Of a stretch of DNA of 64,000 nt, positions 1-8,055 are shown piece by piece. Both the position numbers and the translations under genes were made by a program. How positions within the stretch are numbered: the stretch's first letter is position 1; each line of letters opens with the position of its first letter. This stretch comes from Desulfobacteraceae bacterium (GTDB lineage Bacteria; Desulfobacterota; Desulfobacteria; Desulfobacterales; Desulfosarcinaceae): NCBI GenBank assembly GCA_003599575.1, contig QZKV01000194.1:1-64000 (forward strand), written 5' to 3'. The notes beneath the pieces were generated by a model. It did no database searches. It worked only from the letters and a program-made list of their open reading frames with translations, and was not told where the DNA came from.

Positions 1-614
1 CTGGCGGCGGCCCCGGCGCCGGACCGGTCTGCGTCACCCAGGCATTGGCCAAGTTTCTGCCGGTACCGCGCGTGGTGCGGCAGGGCGAACGCTTTCTGCT
101 GAGCGACGACTTTCCGCATTCCATCGGCAAGCTGCACGCGTTTTACGGCAATTTCGGAATTCTGGTACGGGCTTACAGCTACATCCGCAGCCTGGGGGCG
201 GATAACCTGGCCCAGGTCAGCCGGCTGGCCGTGCTCGCTGCCAACTACATCAAAGCCGGACTCCGGGGCCATTACCATCTGCCCTACGATCAGCCCTGCA
301 TGCACGAATGCGTCTTTTCCGACAAGCTGCAGGCGCTTCAAAAGGTAACGGCCCTGGATATCGCCAAACGGCTCATCGACTACGGTTTTCACCCGCCCAC
401 GATCTATTTTCCCCTGGTGGTCAGCGGCGCCCTGATGATCGAGCCGACCGAAACCGAAACCAGGGAGACCCTGGACCGTTTCATCGCAGCCATGCAGGCC
501 ATCGCCGGGGAAGCGCAAACCGACCCCGACAAGGTCCGCCAGGCGCCCCGGCATGCCAAACTGCGCCGGCTGGACGAAGTTGCGGCGGCACGCAAACCGT
601 GCCTAAAAGATTGA
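1..614 (+). CDS. gcvPB: Glycine dehydrogenase (decarboxylating) subunit 2, C-terminal part
   Basis: C-terminal part of the P-protein of the glycine cleavage system, which decarboxylates glycine with pyridoxal phosphate and passes the aminomethyl group to lipoylated H-protein. The gene runs in from before the window; the frame is open from base 3. The first visible residues form the glycine-rich GGGPGAGPV stretch that follows the PLP-binding region in split P-proteins, and the GHYHLPYD and HECVFS segments further on are also typical. The stop codon overlaps the lipB start (TGATG), so the two genes are translationally coupled. This fits: lipB and lipA make the lipoyl group on which the cleavage system depends. 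The PLP lysine region may lie upstream and cannot be checked here. Confidence 0.9.
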   Translation, partial: GGGPGAGPVCVTQALAKFLPVPRVVRQGERFLLSDDFPHSIGKLHAFYGNFGILVRAYSYIRSLGADNLAQVSRLAVLAANYIKAGLRGHYHLPYDQPCMHECVFSDKLQALQKVTALDIAKRLIDYGFHPPTIYFPLVVSGALMIEPTETETRETLDRFIAAMQAIAGEAQTDPDKVRQAPRHAKLRRLDEVAAARKPCLKD

Positions 615-1369
615 TGATGGCCAAAGCACCCTATCAGATCGACAGCACACCTTCGCTTTCTGCTCTAAGCTCTACACTTGCAGCCCCGCAGAAGCCGGCT
701 TATCTGCTCGATCTTGCCTTGACCGACTACAACGAAGCGCTGGAGTTGCAGCGTGCGGCCGTCCAGGCCCGCCGTGACGGCCGCCTGGATCGCGACCTGT
801 TGATCCTGCTCGAACACCCGCCTGTGTTTACCCTGGGTCGCCGCGGCGGAAAGGAAAATCTGCTGGTTTCGGAAAATTGGTTGGCCCAGCAGGGCATCCG
901 GATCGTCCCGATCGAGCGCGGAGGCGACATCACCTATCACGGGCCCGGCCAACTGGTGGTCTATCCGATCGTGGACCTGAACCGCACGACCTTCAGGGTG
1001 GTGGGTTTCGTCGAAGCCCTGGAAAAAGCAATGATCCAAACCGCGGCGCATTGGGGGATTACGGCTCGGGACGATACAAACCAGCGCGGCGCCTGGGTGG
1101 AAGGGCGCAAGCTGGGCAGCGTGGGCATAACCGTCCGGCGCGGCGTCAGCTTTCACGGTCTGGCCCTCAATGTCCATACCGACCTGACCCCTTTCGGATG
1201 GATCAACCCTTGCGGTATCCAGGCCTGCCAAATGACCAGCCTGGCCCAGGAAAAAGGGCAAATGGTGGAGATGGGCGCAGTAAGGCGGGAGATGGCGCGG
1301 CAGTTGGGGGATCTGCTTGGGGTTGCATTTCAGGCTATCGACTTGAGGGATTTGAAATTTCAGATTTGA
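614..1369 (+). CDS. lipB: Octanoyl-[acyl carrier protein]:protein octanoyltransferase LipB
   Basis: Moves octanoyl groups from acyl carrier protein to lipoyl-dependent proteins such as GcvH, the first step of lipoate synthesis. The protein has about 251 residues, a usual family length. It shows the RGGDITYHGPGQLVVYPI signature, the lysine in RKLGSVG and the catalytic cysteine in INPCGI. The ATG at 614 overlaps the gcvPB stop; an open frame extends further upstream but only overlaps gcvPB out of frame. A second ATG follows directly at 617 and could also be used. The last residues (DLRDLKFQI) are encoded by the first unit of a tandem repeat, so the C-terminus may have been reshaped by repeat insertion. 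Confidence 0.93.
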   Translation: MMAKAPYQIDSTPSLSALSSTLAAPQKPAYLLDLALTDYNEALELQRAAVQARRDGRLDRDLLILLEHPPVFTLGRRGGKENLLVSENWLAQQGIRIVPIERGGDITYHGPGQLVVYPIVDLNRTTFRVVGFVEALEKAMIQTAAHWGITARDDTNQRGAWVEGRKLGSVGITVRRGVSFHGLALNVHTDLTPFGWINPCGIQACQMTSLAQEKGQMVEMGAVRREMARQLGDLLGVAFQAIDLRDLKFQI

Positions 1370-1424
1370 AATTTGAAATACCCTCCTGGGAAGGATTTGA
1401 AATCTCAAATTTGAAATTTGAAAT
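1348..1424. repeat. Two-copy 45-bp tandem repeat rich in TTTGAAAT
   Basis: Two units start with GGATTTGAAAT at 1348 and 1393, a period of 45 bases. Each unit contains the short motif TTTGAAAT several times on both sides of a small palindromic core (TTTGAAATTT, CAAATTTG). The first unit overlaps the last codons and stop of lipB; the second lies in the gap before lipA. The A/T richness contrasts with the GC-rich genes around it. It resembles low-complexity interspersed filler, but no function can be assigned from this window. Confidence 0.8.
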
Positions 1425-1452
1425 TAAACTAGCCTGTGCGAGGACTTTAGAT

Positions 1453-2331
1453 ATGGGCAAAATTTCTCCCAAACCCCCCTGGCTGCGGGTTCGCTTTCCC
1501 AGCGGACCGCAGTACGAACAAACCCGCAGGCTGCTGCAGCAGGGCCGCTTGCACACGGTCTGCCAGGAGGCCTGCTGCCCCAACATGTTCGAATGTTTCT
1601 CGCAGCATACAGCCACCTTCCTGATTCTGGGCGAGCACTGCACGCGCAACTGCTCGTTCTGTACGGTCAAACACGGCGTCCCGCAGCCGCCCGATCCGGA
1701 CGAACCGCAGCGCGTGGCCGACGCCGCGGCCGATTTGAACCTCACCTATGTCGTCGTGACCTCCGTCACCCGGGATGATCTGCCCGACGGCGGCGCCGGC
1801 CATTTTGGCGCCACCATCCACGCCCTGCGCGAGCGCAACCCCGATGTCCGCGTGGAGGTACTGATTCCCGATTTTAAAGGCGATCCGCATGCCTTGCAGA
1901 AAGTTCTGGAGGTCCGGCCGGATGTTTTGAACCACAACATCGAAACCGTCCCGCGCCTGTATCCCACTGTGCGGCCCCAGGCCGACTACAGGCAATCGCT
2001 TCGGCTGCTTGAAAGCTCCGCCCGGCAAGCGCCGCATGTCCCTACCAAATCCGGCCTGATGCTGGGCCTGGGGGAAGGCGAGCAGGAAATTGAGGCGACC
2101 TTGGCCGATCTGCGCCGCGCGCATTGCCGCCTGCTCACGCTCGGCCAGTACCTGCAACCCGGACCACAGAATCATCCGGTCGTGCGCTATGTGTCCCCCG
2201 AAGAATTCTCGCGCTGGCGGGATGTCGCCCTGGCCATGGAATTCGAAGAAGTGGCCGCGGGCCCGTTTGTGCGCAGCTCCTACCAGGCCGAAAGGAGCTT
2301 TTGCACGGTAACAGCAAAAGCAACCGAATGA
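1453..2331 (+). CDS. lipA: Lipoyl synthase (radical SAM)
   Basis: Inserts two sulfur atoms into octanoyl groups on protein lysines to make lipoyl cofactors. The 292-residue protein has both iron-sulfur cysteine sets: the auxiliary cluster motif CQEACCPNMFEC near residue 35 and the radical SAM motif CTRNCSFC near residue 65. The usual VVTSVTRDDLPDGGA and LNHNIETVPRLYPTVRP segments follow, and the family's C-terminal serine appears in FVRSSY. The ATG at 1453 is chosen because the open frame upstream only overlaps lipB and lacks homology. It follows lipB after the 45-bp repeat region and ends just before a strong hairpin terminator. Confidence 0.95.
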   Translation: MGKISPKPPWLRVRFPSGPQYEQTRRLLQQGRLHTVCQEACCPNMFECFSQHTATFLILGEHCTRNCSFCTVKHGVPQPPDPDEPQRVADAAADLNLTYVVVTSVTRDDLPDGGAGHFGATIHALRERNPDVRVEVLIPDFKGDPHALQKVLEVRPDVLNHNIETVPRLYPTVRPQADYRQSLRLLESSARQAPHVPTKSGLMLGLGEGEQEIEATLADLRRAHCRLLTLGQYLQPGPQNHPVVRYVSPEEFSRWRDVALAMEFEEVAAGPFVRSSYQAERSFCTVTAKATE

Positions 2332-2418
2332 AAAAGATTCCTCCCTCGGTCGAAAGGACCCATCGGCCTCTTGCGGCTTTTTACGCTTCCGTCAAGAATG
2401 ACGGTCCCAACCGGCCCA

Positions 2419-2454
2419 AGAGCACTGCGGCCAACCGGGCTGCAGCTCTTTTTT
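2419..2454 (+). terminator. Rho-independent terminator after lipA
   Basis: AGAGC pairs with GCTCT, continued after a two-base bulge by TGCGGCC pairing with GGCTGCA, followed at once by six T residues. It ends the gcvPB-lipB-lipA unit and faces the 3' end of the convergent thioesterase gene. Confidence 0.8.
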
Positions 2455-2464
2455 AGCCGCAGCC

Positions 2465-2971
2465 TCAAACGGAACCGTAGAACCGTTCGAAATCGGAGAT
2501 CACCTGTTCGCCCATGATTTTCATGCGCCGCATCATTTTGGCGCTGATCAAGGCGAACCGGCCGCGCGACCTGGCGCAGGCGCGGCCGGCCGGATCGTAC
2601 AACACGCCGTTGACCAGCGCTGCGGTGTTTTTAATCCGCTCTTGGATGCGTCCTTCGGTACGCAAAGGAATATTGGGCGCAACCGGCAGGATGAACTCGA
2701 TTTCCATGCAACGGGTCAGGATCAGCCGCTTGAGCAGGTGAATGGCGGTCCAGCTCATGGTTTCATCCAGCAGGGTCGTAATGATACCACCGTGAACCAG
2801 GTTGCCCCAACCCGATAAATGACCCGGCACAACGATGTCGCAAATGACGCTGTTGCCATCGGTGAAAAGTTTCATGTGCAGGCCAAACGGGTTTTTGGAT
2901 CCGCAGGCAAAACAGTGGTCTTCACTGCTGAAGCTCTCCAAGGGCACAAAGCCGTTGTCCTTTTGCATCAT
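2465..2971 (-). CDS. Hotdog-fold thioesterase (PaaI-like)
   Basis: A 168-residue hotdog-fold protein, probably an acyl-CoA thioesterase. The core GWGNLVHGGIITTLLDETMSW corresponds to the PaaI/4HBT active-site helix, with the HGG turn and the acidic residue in LLDE. An N-terminal CFACG-x-KNPFGLHM segment is common in this branch of the family. The substrate is not predictable. It is transcribed away from the cytochrome/rnf operon, and the 293-base gap between them must hold the promoters for both directions. It converges with lipA. Confidence 0.75.
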   Translation of the reverse strand: MMQKDNGFVPLESFSSEDHCFACGSKNPFGLHMKLFTDGNSVICDIVVPGHLSGWGNLVHGGIITTLLDETMSWTAIHLLKRLILTRCMEIEFILPVAPNIPLRTEGRIQERIKNTAALVNGVLYDPAGRACARSRGRFALISAKMMRRMKIMGEQVISDFERFYGSV

Positions 2972-3208
2972 ATCAACCTCTTCCGGGCTGTCTTAGCGCC
3001 CATGCTTTGCTGGACCGTGGTGCGCCGCCCCCCGCATGCGCAATGGGCCGCCCAAGCCCGCCCTGTGATCTCTTTCCGGCCGGCCGCGCTCTTCTTCGCG
3101 CGACCAGCTTGAATAATTGATTTTGCTTTTAATTTCAACCCTTTCATCATATCGCAACAAAAGACTTGAAAGCGCCATATGCTTATGGTAGTCGAGGGGC
3201 TTGGTTTT

Positions 3209-3236
3209 TTGACGATCGGGGTGGAGTTTCTAAATA
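3209..3236 (+). promoter_or_regulatory. Candidate sigma-70 promoter of the cytochrome/rnf operon
   Basis: TTGACG and TAAATA are separated by 16 bases and end 28 bases before the cytochrome start codon. This is a reasonable match in the right place, but not unique evidence. Confidence 0.4.
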
Positions 3237-3264
3237 ATTCTAAGAGAGTAAGGGACTTGCGCAG

Positions 3265-3753
3265 ATGACTTCCAAGAAGCACCGAATGATCATGTACGGC
3301 GTGGCAGCACAACTCCTGATCGTAGCCATCGTGTGTTATGCGGCATTCCCGGTGACACCGCCCGAAGAGCCGCTCCGGCTGATTTATCAGACCAACGCCG
3401 GCAAAGTTCTTTTTGATCACCAAGCCCATGCAACCACCAAAGGGTCTGCCTTGGCCTGTATGGACTGCCATCACGCGCACGGCGGCGAGGAAATCGAACC
3501 GGTTTCCTGCGGCCTGTGTCATCCGCCGCGGCGCGCCGGCAGCCAATTCCCCGAGTTCTGTATGGACTGCCACAGCGATATTTCCGAAATCGAAAATCCG
3601 GAAACCGTGAATCGCGCGGATGCTCTGCATCAGCAGTGCACTCAATGCCATGAAGGCTTCGGCAAAGGTCCTTTGCATAGTAATTTTGTCGGCAATGAAT
3701 TAAAAGAAAGGCCAACTGATTGGGTCAATTGTAATAAATGCCATGTGCTATGA
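3265..3753 (+). CDS. Membrane-anchored pentaheme cytochrome c of the Rnf cluster
   Basis: A 162-residue protein with an uncleaved-looking N-terminal membrane segment (about residues 8-28) and five CxxCH heme-binding motifs: CMDCH, CGLCH, CMDCH, CTQCH and CNKCH. Extra histidines (FDHQAHA, CHHAH) resemble axial ligands of class III cytochromes, so it should sit on the periplasmic face of the membrane. It lies directly upstream of rnfC on the same strand. Multiheme cytochromes joined to rnf operons are known in Methanosarcina and in several sulfate reducers, where they link Rnf to periplasmic or menaquinone electron flow. Heme content is visible; the electron partner is inferred. Start chosen at the ATG after AAGGG at 3250. 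Confidence 0.88.
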   Translation: MTSKKHRMIMYGVAAQLLIVAIVCYAAFPVTPPEEPLRLIYQTNAGKVLFDHQAHATTKGSALACMDCHHAHGGEEIEPVSCGLCHPPRRAGSQFPEFCMDCHSDISEIENPETVNRADALHQQCTQCHEGFGKGPLHSNFVGNELKERPTDWVNCNKCHVL

Positions 3754-3814
3754 GCCTATTCGAATGCTTTTAGGAATCGACGTTTTTCAATTGCAGCCCA
3801 GTAAAGGTTAAATC

Positions 3815-5104
3815 ATGTTATCCAAACCATTTTTCGGCTATGCCAGACCCAAATTCAATTACGAACTGTTAAGCACCGCACTGCCTCAAGCCGTCACCAT
3901 TGCCATTTCCGGCACAGTGACATTGCTGCTTCCCAGGGAGATGGGTCCCAACCCTTCCACTCTGCTCAAGCCCGGCATGCGCGTCCGGACGGGACAGCGC
4001 CTGACCTGGGATGAGAAAACGGCCCCGTCCGTGGTATCCAGCGTTACCGGAACGATAACCGGTCTCCATCCTCATCTGGGCGACTACGGCCGCAAGTACA
4101 CCGGCATCGTCGTTGCGACCGAGGCCCAGGATGAATGGGATGATGGTTTCAGCAAGGCCTGCGCGCAGCTGGACATTCAGGTGCTGAGCGATTTTCTCGC
4201 CGGCGCCCCGGGCGCGCCGCCGCTTGCCAAACTGGTCGGCCCCAAAACGCCCGTCCAAACCATTATTATATATGGCGGCGACACCGATCTTATGGTGGAT
4301 ACCAACCTGTATGTCCTCAAAAGCCAGACGGCCATGGTCGACAAAGGCATTCATGTGCTGAAACAAGTCACCGGCGTGCAAAATATCATCCTGGCCGTGC
4401 CAGGCGAAAGCCTTCAGACCTTCGACGGGCATTTTGGCGCCGAGGTACGGGCCGTGCCCAACATATATCCTTACGGCCAGCCGCTGATGTTGTTTTACCA
4501 GCTCTTCGGCCGCGTTCTGCAGCAGGGGCAGACATTCGAAAATCAAGGCGTCGTTTTCATGCGCGCCGAAGCAGCGGCCGCCATCGGAAAGGCGGTCGCC
4601 GAATCACGTATCCCCATCGAAAAGATGGTGACCGTTCTGGACAAACAGGGCCGCAAAAAACTGGTGTCGGCCCGCATCGGCACACCCATCGGAGCGATTC
4701 TCAAAACCTTGGACATCAACCTGGACGATCGCGACCGCCTTGTCTTCGGCGGTCCCATGACCGGTACGGCGGTATATTCCGAAGAACAGCCCATCCAGTC
4801 GGATACCGATGCCATCATGGCCCAGGATGGAGGGGAAATTGTTCTGACCAGTGACTATCCCTGCATCAACTGCGGCGAATGCGTCCGCATCTGCCCGTCC
4901 CGCGTTTCGGTCAATATGCTGGTCCGCTATCTGGAAGCCGGGCAGTATCAGGACAGCGCCGATCTCTACGACCTCTATTCCTGTGTGGAATGCGGAGTGT
5001 GCAGCATCGTTTGTCCATCGCGCATTCCCATCCTCCAATACATCAAACTGGCCAAATTCGAACTCGCACGTGCCCTTCCGGCGGAGGAAGACAAGAATGA
5101 TTAG
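3815..5104 (+). CDS. rnfC: Rnf complex subunit C
   Basis: Peripheral subunit of the ion-translocating ferredoxin:NAD+ oxidoreductase; in this family RnfC carries FMN, NAD(H) and two [4Fe-4S] clusters on the cytoplasmic side. The 429-residue protein has an N-terminal barrel-sandwich-like region, the SLBB-like segment, and two C-terminal cluster motifs, CINCGECVRICPS and CVECGVCSIVCPS. The glycine-rich Rossmann-like NADH site (GGDTD, IYGGD region) appears less canonical than in Vibrio or Acetobacterium RnfC, so NAD binding is less certain. It overlaps rnfD by 8 bases, showing tight coupling. Confidence 0.92.
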   Translation: MLSKPFFGYARPKFNYELLSTALPQAVTIAISGTVTLLLPREMGPNPSTLLKPGMRVRTGQRLTWDEKTAPSVVSSVTGTITGLHPHLGDYGRKYTGIVVATEAQDEWDDGFSKACAQLDIQVLSDFLAGAPGAPPLAKLVGPKTPVQTIIIYGGDTDLMVDTNLYVLKSQTAMVDKGIHVLKQVTGVQNIILAVPGESLQTFDGHFGAEVRAVPNIYPYGQPLMLFYQLFGRVLQQGQTFENQGVVFMRAEAAAAIGKAVAESRIPIEKMVTVLDKQGRKKLVSARIGTPIGAILKTLDINLDDRDRLVFGGPMTGTAVYSEEQPIQSDTDAIMAQDGGEIVLTSDYPCINCGECVRICPSRVSVNMLVRYLEAGQYQDSADLYDLYSCVECGVCSIVCPSRIPILQYIKLAKFELARALPAEEDKND

Positions 5105-6056
5105 TCAGAAAAAGCTCGTCGTTTCCCATGCGCCCTTCTGGCACATCGGCAGCGCGGTGCCCGCACGCAACTACAACATCATCATCGCCGCGATTCCCGC
5201 CGTCCTCATGGGAATGGTCATTTTCGGCGTTCCCGCACTGGCCGTCCTCAGCATGTCCGTGGCCAGCGCCATCATTTGGGAGCTGCTGGTCGCCAAAGCT
5301 TCCAAACGCCCCAACACGGTCGGCGACGCCAACGCCGCCTTGATCGGACTGCTCTTTGCCATGTTGCTGCCGGCGTCAGTGCCCTGGTGGCTGGTGGTTA
5401 CGGGGACCTTCTTGGCCATCGTGATCGGCAAGCAGATTTTCGGCGGCATCGGCGCCAACCCGTTCAACCCGGCGGTGCTCTCGTACGCCATCCTCTCTCT
5501 GGCCTGGCGGAGCTATTTTGATTTCGATGCCCAGTACGTCCATTTTGAGATCGATTACACTCCCTTTTACCCGCTGCTGGCGGCCAAGGCATTCGGCACG
5601 TCGGCCGTAGAAAACATTCCCCTGCTCGACCTGTTCGTCGGCAAGCAGCTCGGCGGACTGGGATCGACGAGCGGATTGGCGCTGACGCTCGGGGGGATCT
5701 ATCTGATCGCCAGGGGCCTGGTGCGCTGGGAAATCCCGCTTGCGTTTATCGCCGGATTGTTCGTGACGGCGGGCTTGTTTCATCTGGCCGCTCCTGAAAC
5801 CTATGCCGGACCGCTGTTTCACCTGCTCACCGGCTTCTCCCTGATCGGCGCTTTTTTTCTGGCGACGGAAGACAGTTCATCTCCGGTCAACCTGATTCCC
5901 ATGCTGATCTACGGCGCCGTCGGCGGTGTCATGACCATGCTGATCCGCAATATCGGCGCCTATCCGGAAGGGGTCATATACGCCCTTCTGCTGATCAATT
6001 TGATGAATCCGCTGATCGATAAAATCAGACCCAAGGCCATTGGAAAGGTAGCATGA
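5097..6056 (+). CDS. rnfD: Rnf complex subunit D (membrane)
   Basis: Integral membrane subunit of Rnf, a NqrB/RnfD homologue expected to help form the ion path. It has 319 residues with about nine hydrophobic segments, the NAALIGLLFAMLLP motif, GGIGANPFNPAVLSYA, and the late EDSSSPVNLIPMLIYG loop. The usual D-x-x-[ST]-x-A-T-P-L site, whose threonine carries covalent FMN in typical RnfD/NqrB, is not seen; the aligned stretch reads FGTSAVENIPLL. The start at 5097 overlaps the end of rnfC and replaces an upstream open stretch in the same frame that lies inside rnfC. Confidence 0.9.
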   Translation: MISQKKLVVSHAPFWHIGSAVPARNYNIIIAAIPAVLMGMVIFGVPALAVLSMSVASAIIWELLVAKASKRPNTVGDANAALIGLLFAMLLPASVPWWLVVTGTFLAIVIGKQIFGGIGANPFNPAVLSYAILSLAWRSYFDFDAQYVHFEIDYTPFYPLLAAKAFGTSAVENIPLLDLFVGKQLGGLGSTSGLALTLGGIYLIARGLVRWEIPLAFIAGLFVTAGLFHLAAPETYAGPLFHLLTGFSLIGAFFLATEDSSSPVNLIPMLIYGAVGGVMTMLIRNIGAYPEGVIYALLLINLMNPLIDKIRPKAIGKVA

Positions 6057-6057
6057 C

Positions 6058-6645
6058 ATGGAAATGATCAAAATGGTGGTGGTGCTCACCATCTTGAGCG
6101 TTATCTCCGGCGGCGGTTTGAAATGGCTGCAGGAGTTTACCAAACCGATGATCGAAGTTCAGGAACTGGAACTGGTCAAAGGACCGGCCATTCGGGATAT
6201 CTTGAAGGGTGCTTCCAACGATCCGGTTGAATCGCGCTTCAAAATCCAGGACGGCGAAGAAGAGCGCACGGTGTTCGTCGGCGCCTTTGACGGCGAGCCC
6301 AAAGTGGCGGTTCTGGAAGTCAGCGGCACCGGATTCGCCGATAAGTTCGGACTGCTGGTGGCCTTCGATGTCAAGGAGGACAAGCTGGCCGGCATCAGTG
6401 TCACCACCCATAAGGAGACGCCCGGATTGGGCGCAGAGGCCAAAAATCCTGTTTGGGCGGCGCAATTCAAGGGCAAACCCATCACCAAAGAATGCAAGGT
6501 GACCAACGACGGCGGCGACATCAATGCCCTGAGCGGGGCGACCATCACCTCGCGCGCCGTATGCAGCGCAACAAATCAAGCCATCGCCAAATACCAGGAG
6601 TTCAAACCGCAACTGATCGAAAAGATGAAAAGCGCCGTAAAGTAA
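6058..6645 (+). CDS. rnfG: Rnf complex subunit G (periplasmic FMN-binding)
   Basis: 195 residues with one N-terminal membrane anchor and an FMN-binding domain on the outer face of the membrane. The flavinylation motif is intact: SGATITSRAV near residue 160, where the T of SGAT is the expected site of phosphoester-linked FMN. ETPGLGAEA is also typical of RnfG/NqrC. It starts one base after the rnfD stop. An ApbE flavin transferase is needed to load this site, but none is encoded in the window. Confidence 0.92.
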   Translation: MEMIKMVVVLTILSVISGGGLKWLQEFTKPMIEVQELELVKGPAIRDILKGASNDPVESRFKIQDGEEERTVFVGAFDGEPKVAVLEVSGTGFADKFGLLVAFDVKEDKLAGISVTTHKETPGLGAEAKNPVWAAQFKGKPITKECKVTNDGGDINALSGATITSRAVCSATNQAIAKYQEFKPQLIEKMKSAVK

Positions 6646-6674
6646 TCGCTGTCAAGTAATAGGAGTTGAACGTC

Positions 6675-7298
6675 ATGGCGAAATCTCTGGCACAGGAGTT
6701 CACTAAGGGGCTCTGGAAGGAAATCCCGCCGTTTCGGCTGGTGCTCGGGCTCTGTCCTGTTTTGGGTGTCACCACCTCCATGAAAAACGGCATCGGCATG
6801 GGTCTGGCCACCGCTTTCGTGCTGGTATGTTCGAACATTCTGATTTCCCTGCTGCGCAATGTCGTCCCGTCCAAGGTCCGCATCGCCTGCTTCATCATTA
6901 TCATCGCCACTTTCGTCATTGTGGTGGAGATGATGATGCAAGCCTATGCTTACGGCCTTTTCCTCGATTTGGGGGTTTTCATCCCCCTGATCGTGGTCAA
7001 TTGCATTCTTCTGGGCCGGGCCGAAGCGTTTGCCTCCAAAAACAGCATCATTCCCTCCACAGCGGATGGTTTGGGTATCGGGCTTGGTTTTACCCTCTCG
7101 CTGGCCGCACTGGGTGCTGTTCGCGAACTGCTGGGAACAGGCGCACTCAAGGGCGATGTTTTCGGGTTTCTGCCCTGGGATGTTCCGAATATCTTCGGCG
7201 CCTCTTTCGAGCCTTTTGCGTTTGCGGTCCAAGCCCCCGGTGCATTCATCTGCCTGGGTCTGATGCTGTTCCTCTTGAACCTGGTCCCGAGCAAGTAG
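6675..7298 (+). CDS. rnfE: Rnf complex subunit E (membrane)
   Basis: Six-helix membrane subunit paired with RnfA. The 207-residue protein has the two half-sites LGLCPVLGVTT and VVNCILLGRAEAF, whose cysteines, together with those of RnfA, hold the intramembrane [2Fe-2S] cluster in studied Rnf/Nqr complexes. The ATG at 6675 is preferred over an in-frame TTG at 6666 because AGGAG at 6661-6665 gives correct spacing. Confidence 0.92.
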   Translation: MAKSLAQEFTKGLWKEIPPFRLVLGLCPVLGVTTSMKNGIGMGLATAFVLVCSNILISLLRNVVPSKVRIACFIIIIATFVIVVEMMMQAYAYGLFLDLGVFIPLIVVNCILLGRAEAFASKNSIIPSTADGLGIGLGFTLSLAALGAVRELLGTGALKGDVFGFLPWDVPNIFGASFEPFAFAVQAPGAFICLGLMLFLLNLVPSK

Positions 7299-7313
7299 CC
7301 ACAGGAGATCACC

Positions 7314-7883
7314 ATGTATTTCGAGATCATTGTTGCCGGCATTTTCGTAAACAACATCCTATTGGCTCAGTTTTTGGGAAACTGTCCGTTCCTGGGCACG
7401 TCCAAAAAAATGGAAACGGCTATCGGTATGGCCATGGCGGTCGTTTTCGTTCTGGTCATGGCCGGCGTGATTACCTGGCTGATCTATTACTGGCTGCTGA
7501 CGCCTTTCAAGCTGACCTTCCTGCGCACGATCGCCTTCATCCTGGTGATCGCGTCGCTGGTGCAGTTTGTCGAAATGTTTCTCAAGAAAAGCATTCCGGC
7601 CCTCTACGCCGGCCTGGGTATTTTTCTGCCGTTGATCACAACCAACTGCGCGGTCTTCGGCGCGTGCGTGCTCAATATCGACAAAGAGTTGGAATTTATG
7701 CCCGCATTGGTGACTTCTTTTGCGTACGCCGCTGGTTTCGGCCTGGCGTTGATTCTTTTTGCCGGCGTGCGCGAACGCATTTTGCTGGCCCGTGTACCCA
7801 GACCTTTGCGGGATACCTCCATAGCCCTGATTACGGCCGGAATCATCTCTTTGAGCTTTTATGCGTTTCGGGGCATGGTATAA
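7314..7883 (+). CDS. rnfA: Rnf complex subunit A (membrane)
   Basis: 189-residue six-helix membrane protein, partner of RnfE. It shows FVNNILLAQFLGNCPFLGTSKK and, in the second half, PLITTNCAVFGACVL; the two NC cysteines are the expected ligands of the shared [2Fe-2S] cluster. It begins 15 bases after rnfE behind an AGGAG site. It is followed by an unusual 172-base gap before rnfB. Confidence 0.92.
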   Translation: MYFEIIVAGIFVNNILLAQFLGNCPFLGTSKKMETAIGMAMAVVFVLVMAGVITWLIYYWLLTPFKLTFLRTIAFILVIASLVQFVEMFLKKSIPALYAGLGIFLPLITTNCAVFGACVLNIDKELEFMPALVTSFAYAAGFGLALILFAGVRERILLARVPRPLRDTSIALITAGIISLSFYAFRGMV

Positions 7884-7893
7884 AAATAGAACT

Positions 7894-7988
7894 CCGCCCC
7901 GGGCGGATTGGGCAACCGATTTCTGCACAACCGTTCGGAGCTTCCTGTTCTGAACGGCTTGTTGTTTATAAAGGCGGCGGCATGCCGC
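7894..7988 (+). other. Three inverted repeats in the rnfA-rnfB gap
   Basis: The 172-base gap contains CCGCCC-C-GGGCGG at 7894-7906, CCGTTC pairing with GAACGG at 7931-7957 (extended by ACAA/TTGT with small mismatches), and the 12-base palindrome GCGGCATGCCGC at 7977-7988. The second hairpin is followed by a T-containing stretch but not a clean T run. The other gaps in the operon are shorter than about 60 bases, so this could be an attenuator, RNA-processing site or internal control point. No function is shown. Confidence 0.5.
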
Positions 7989-8055
7989 GGATTACCTGCG
8001 CCGGCGACCGTCCCGATTCGCGTAAAGAACCCCGAGAGGTTCTGAGGAGGATTTT

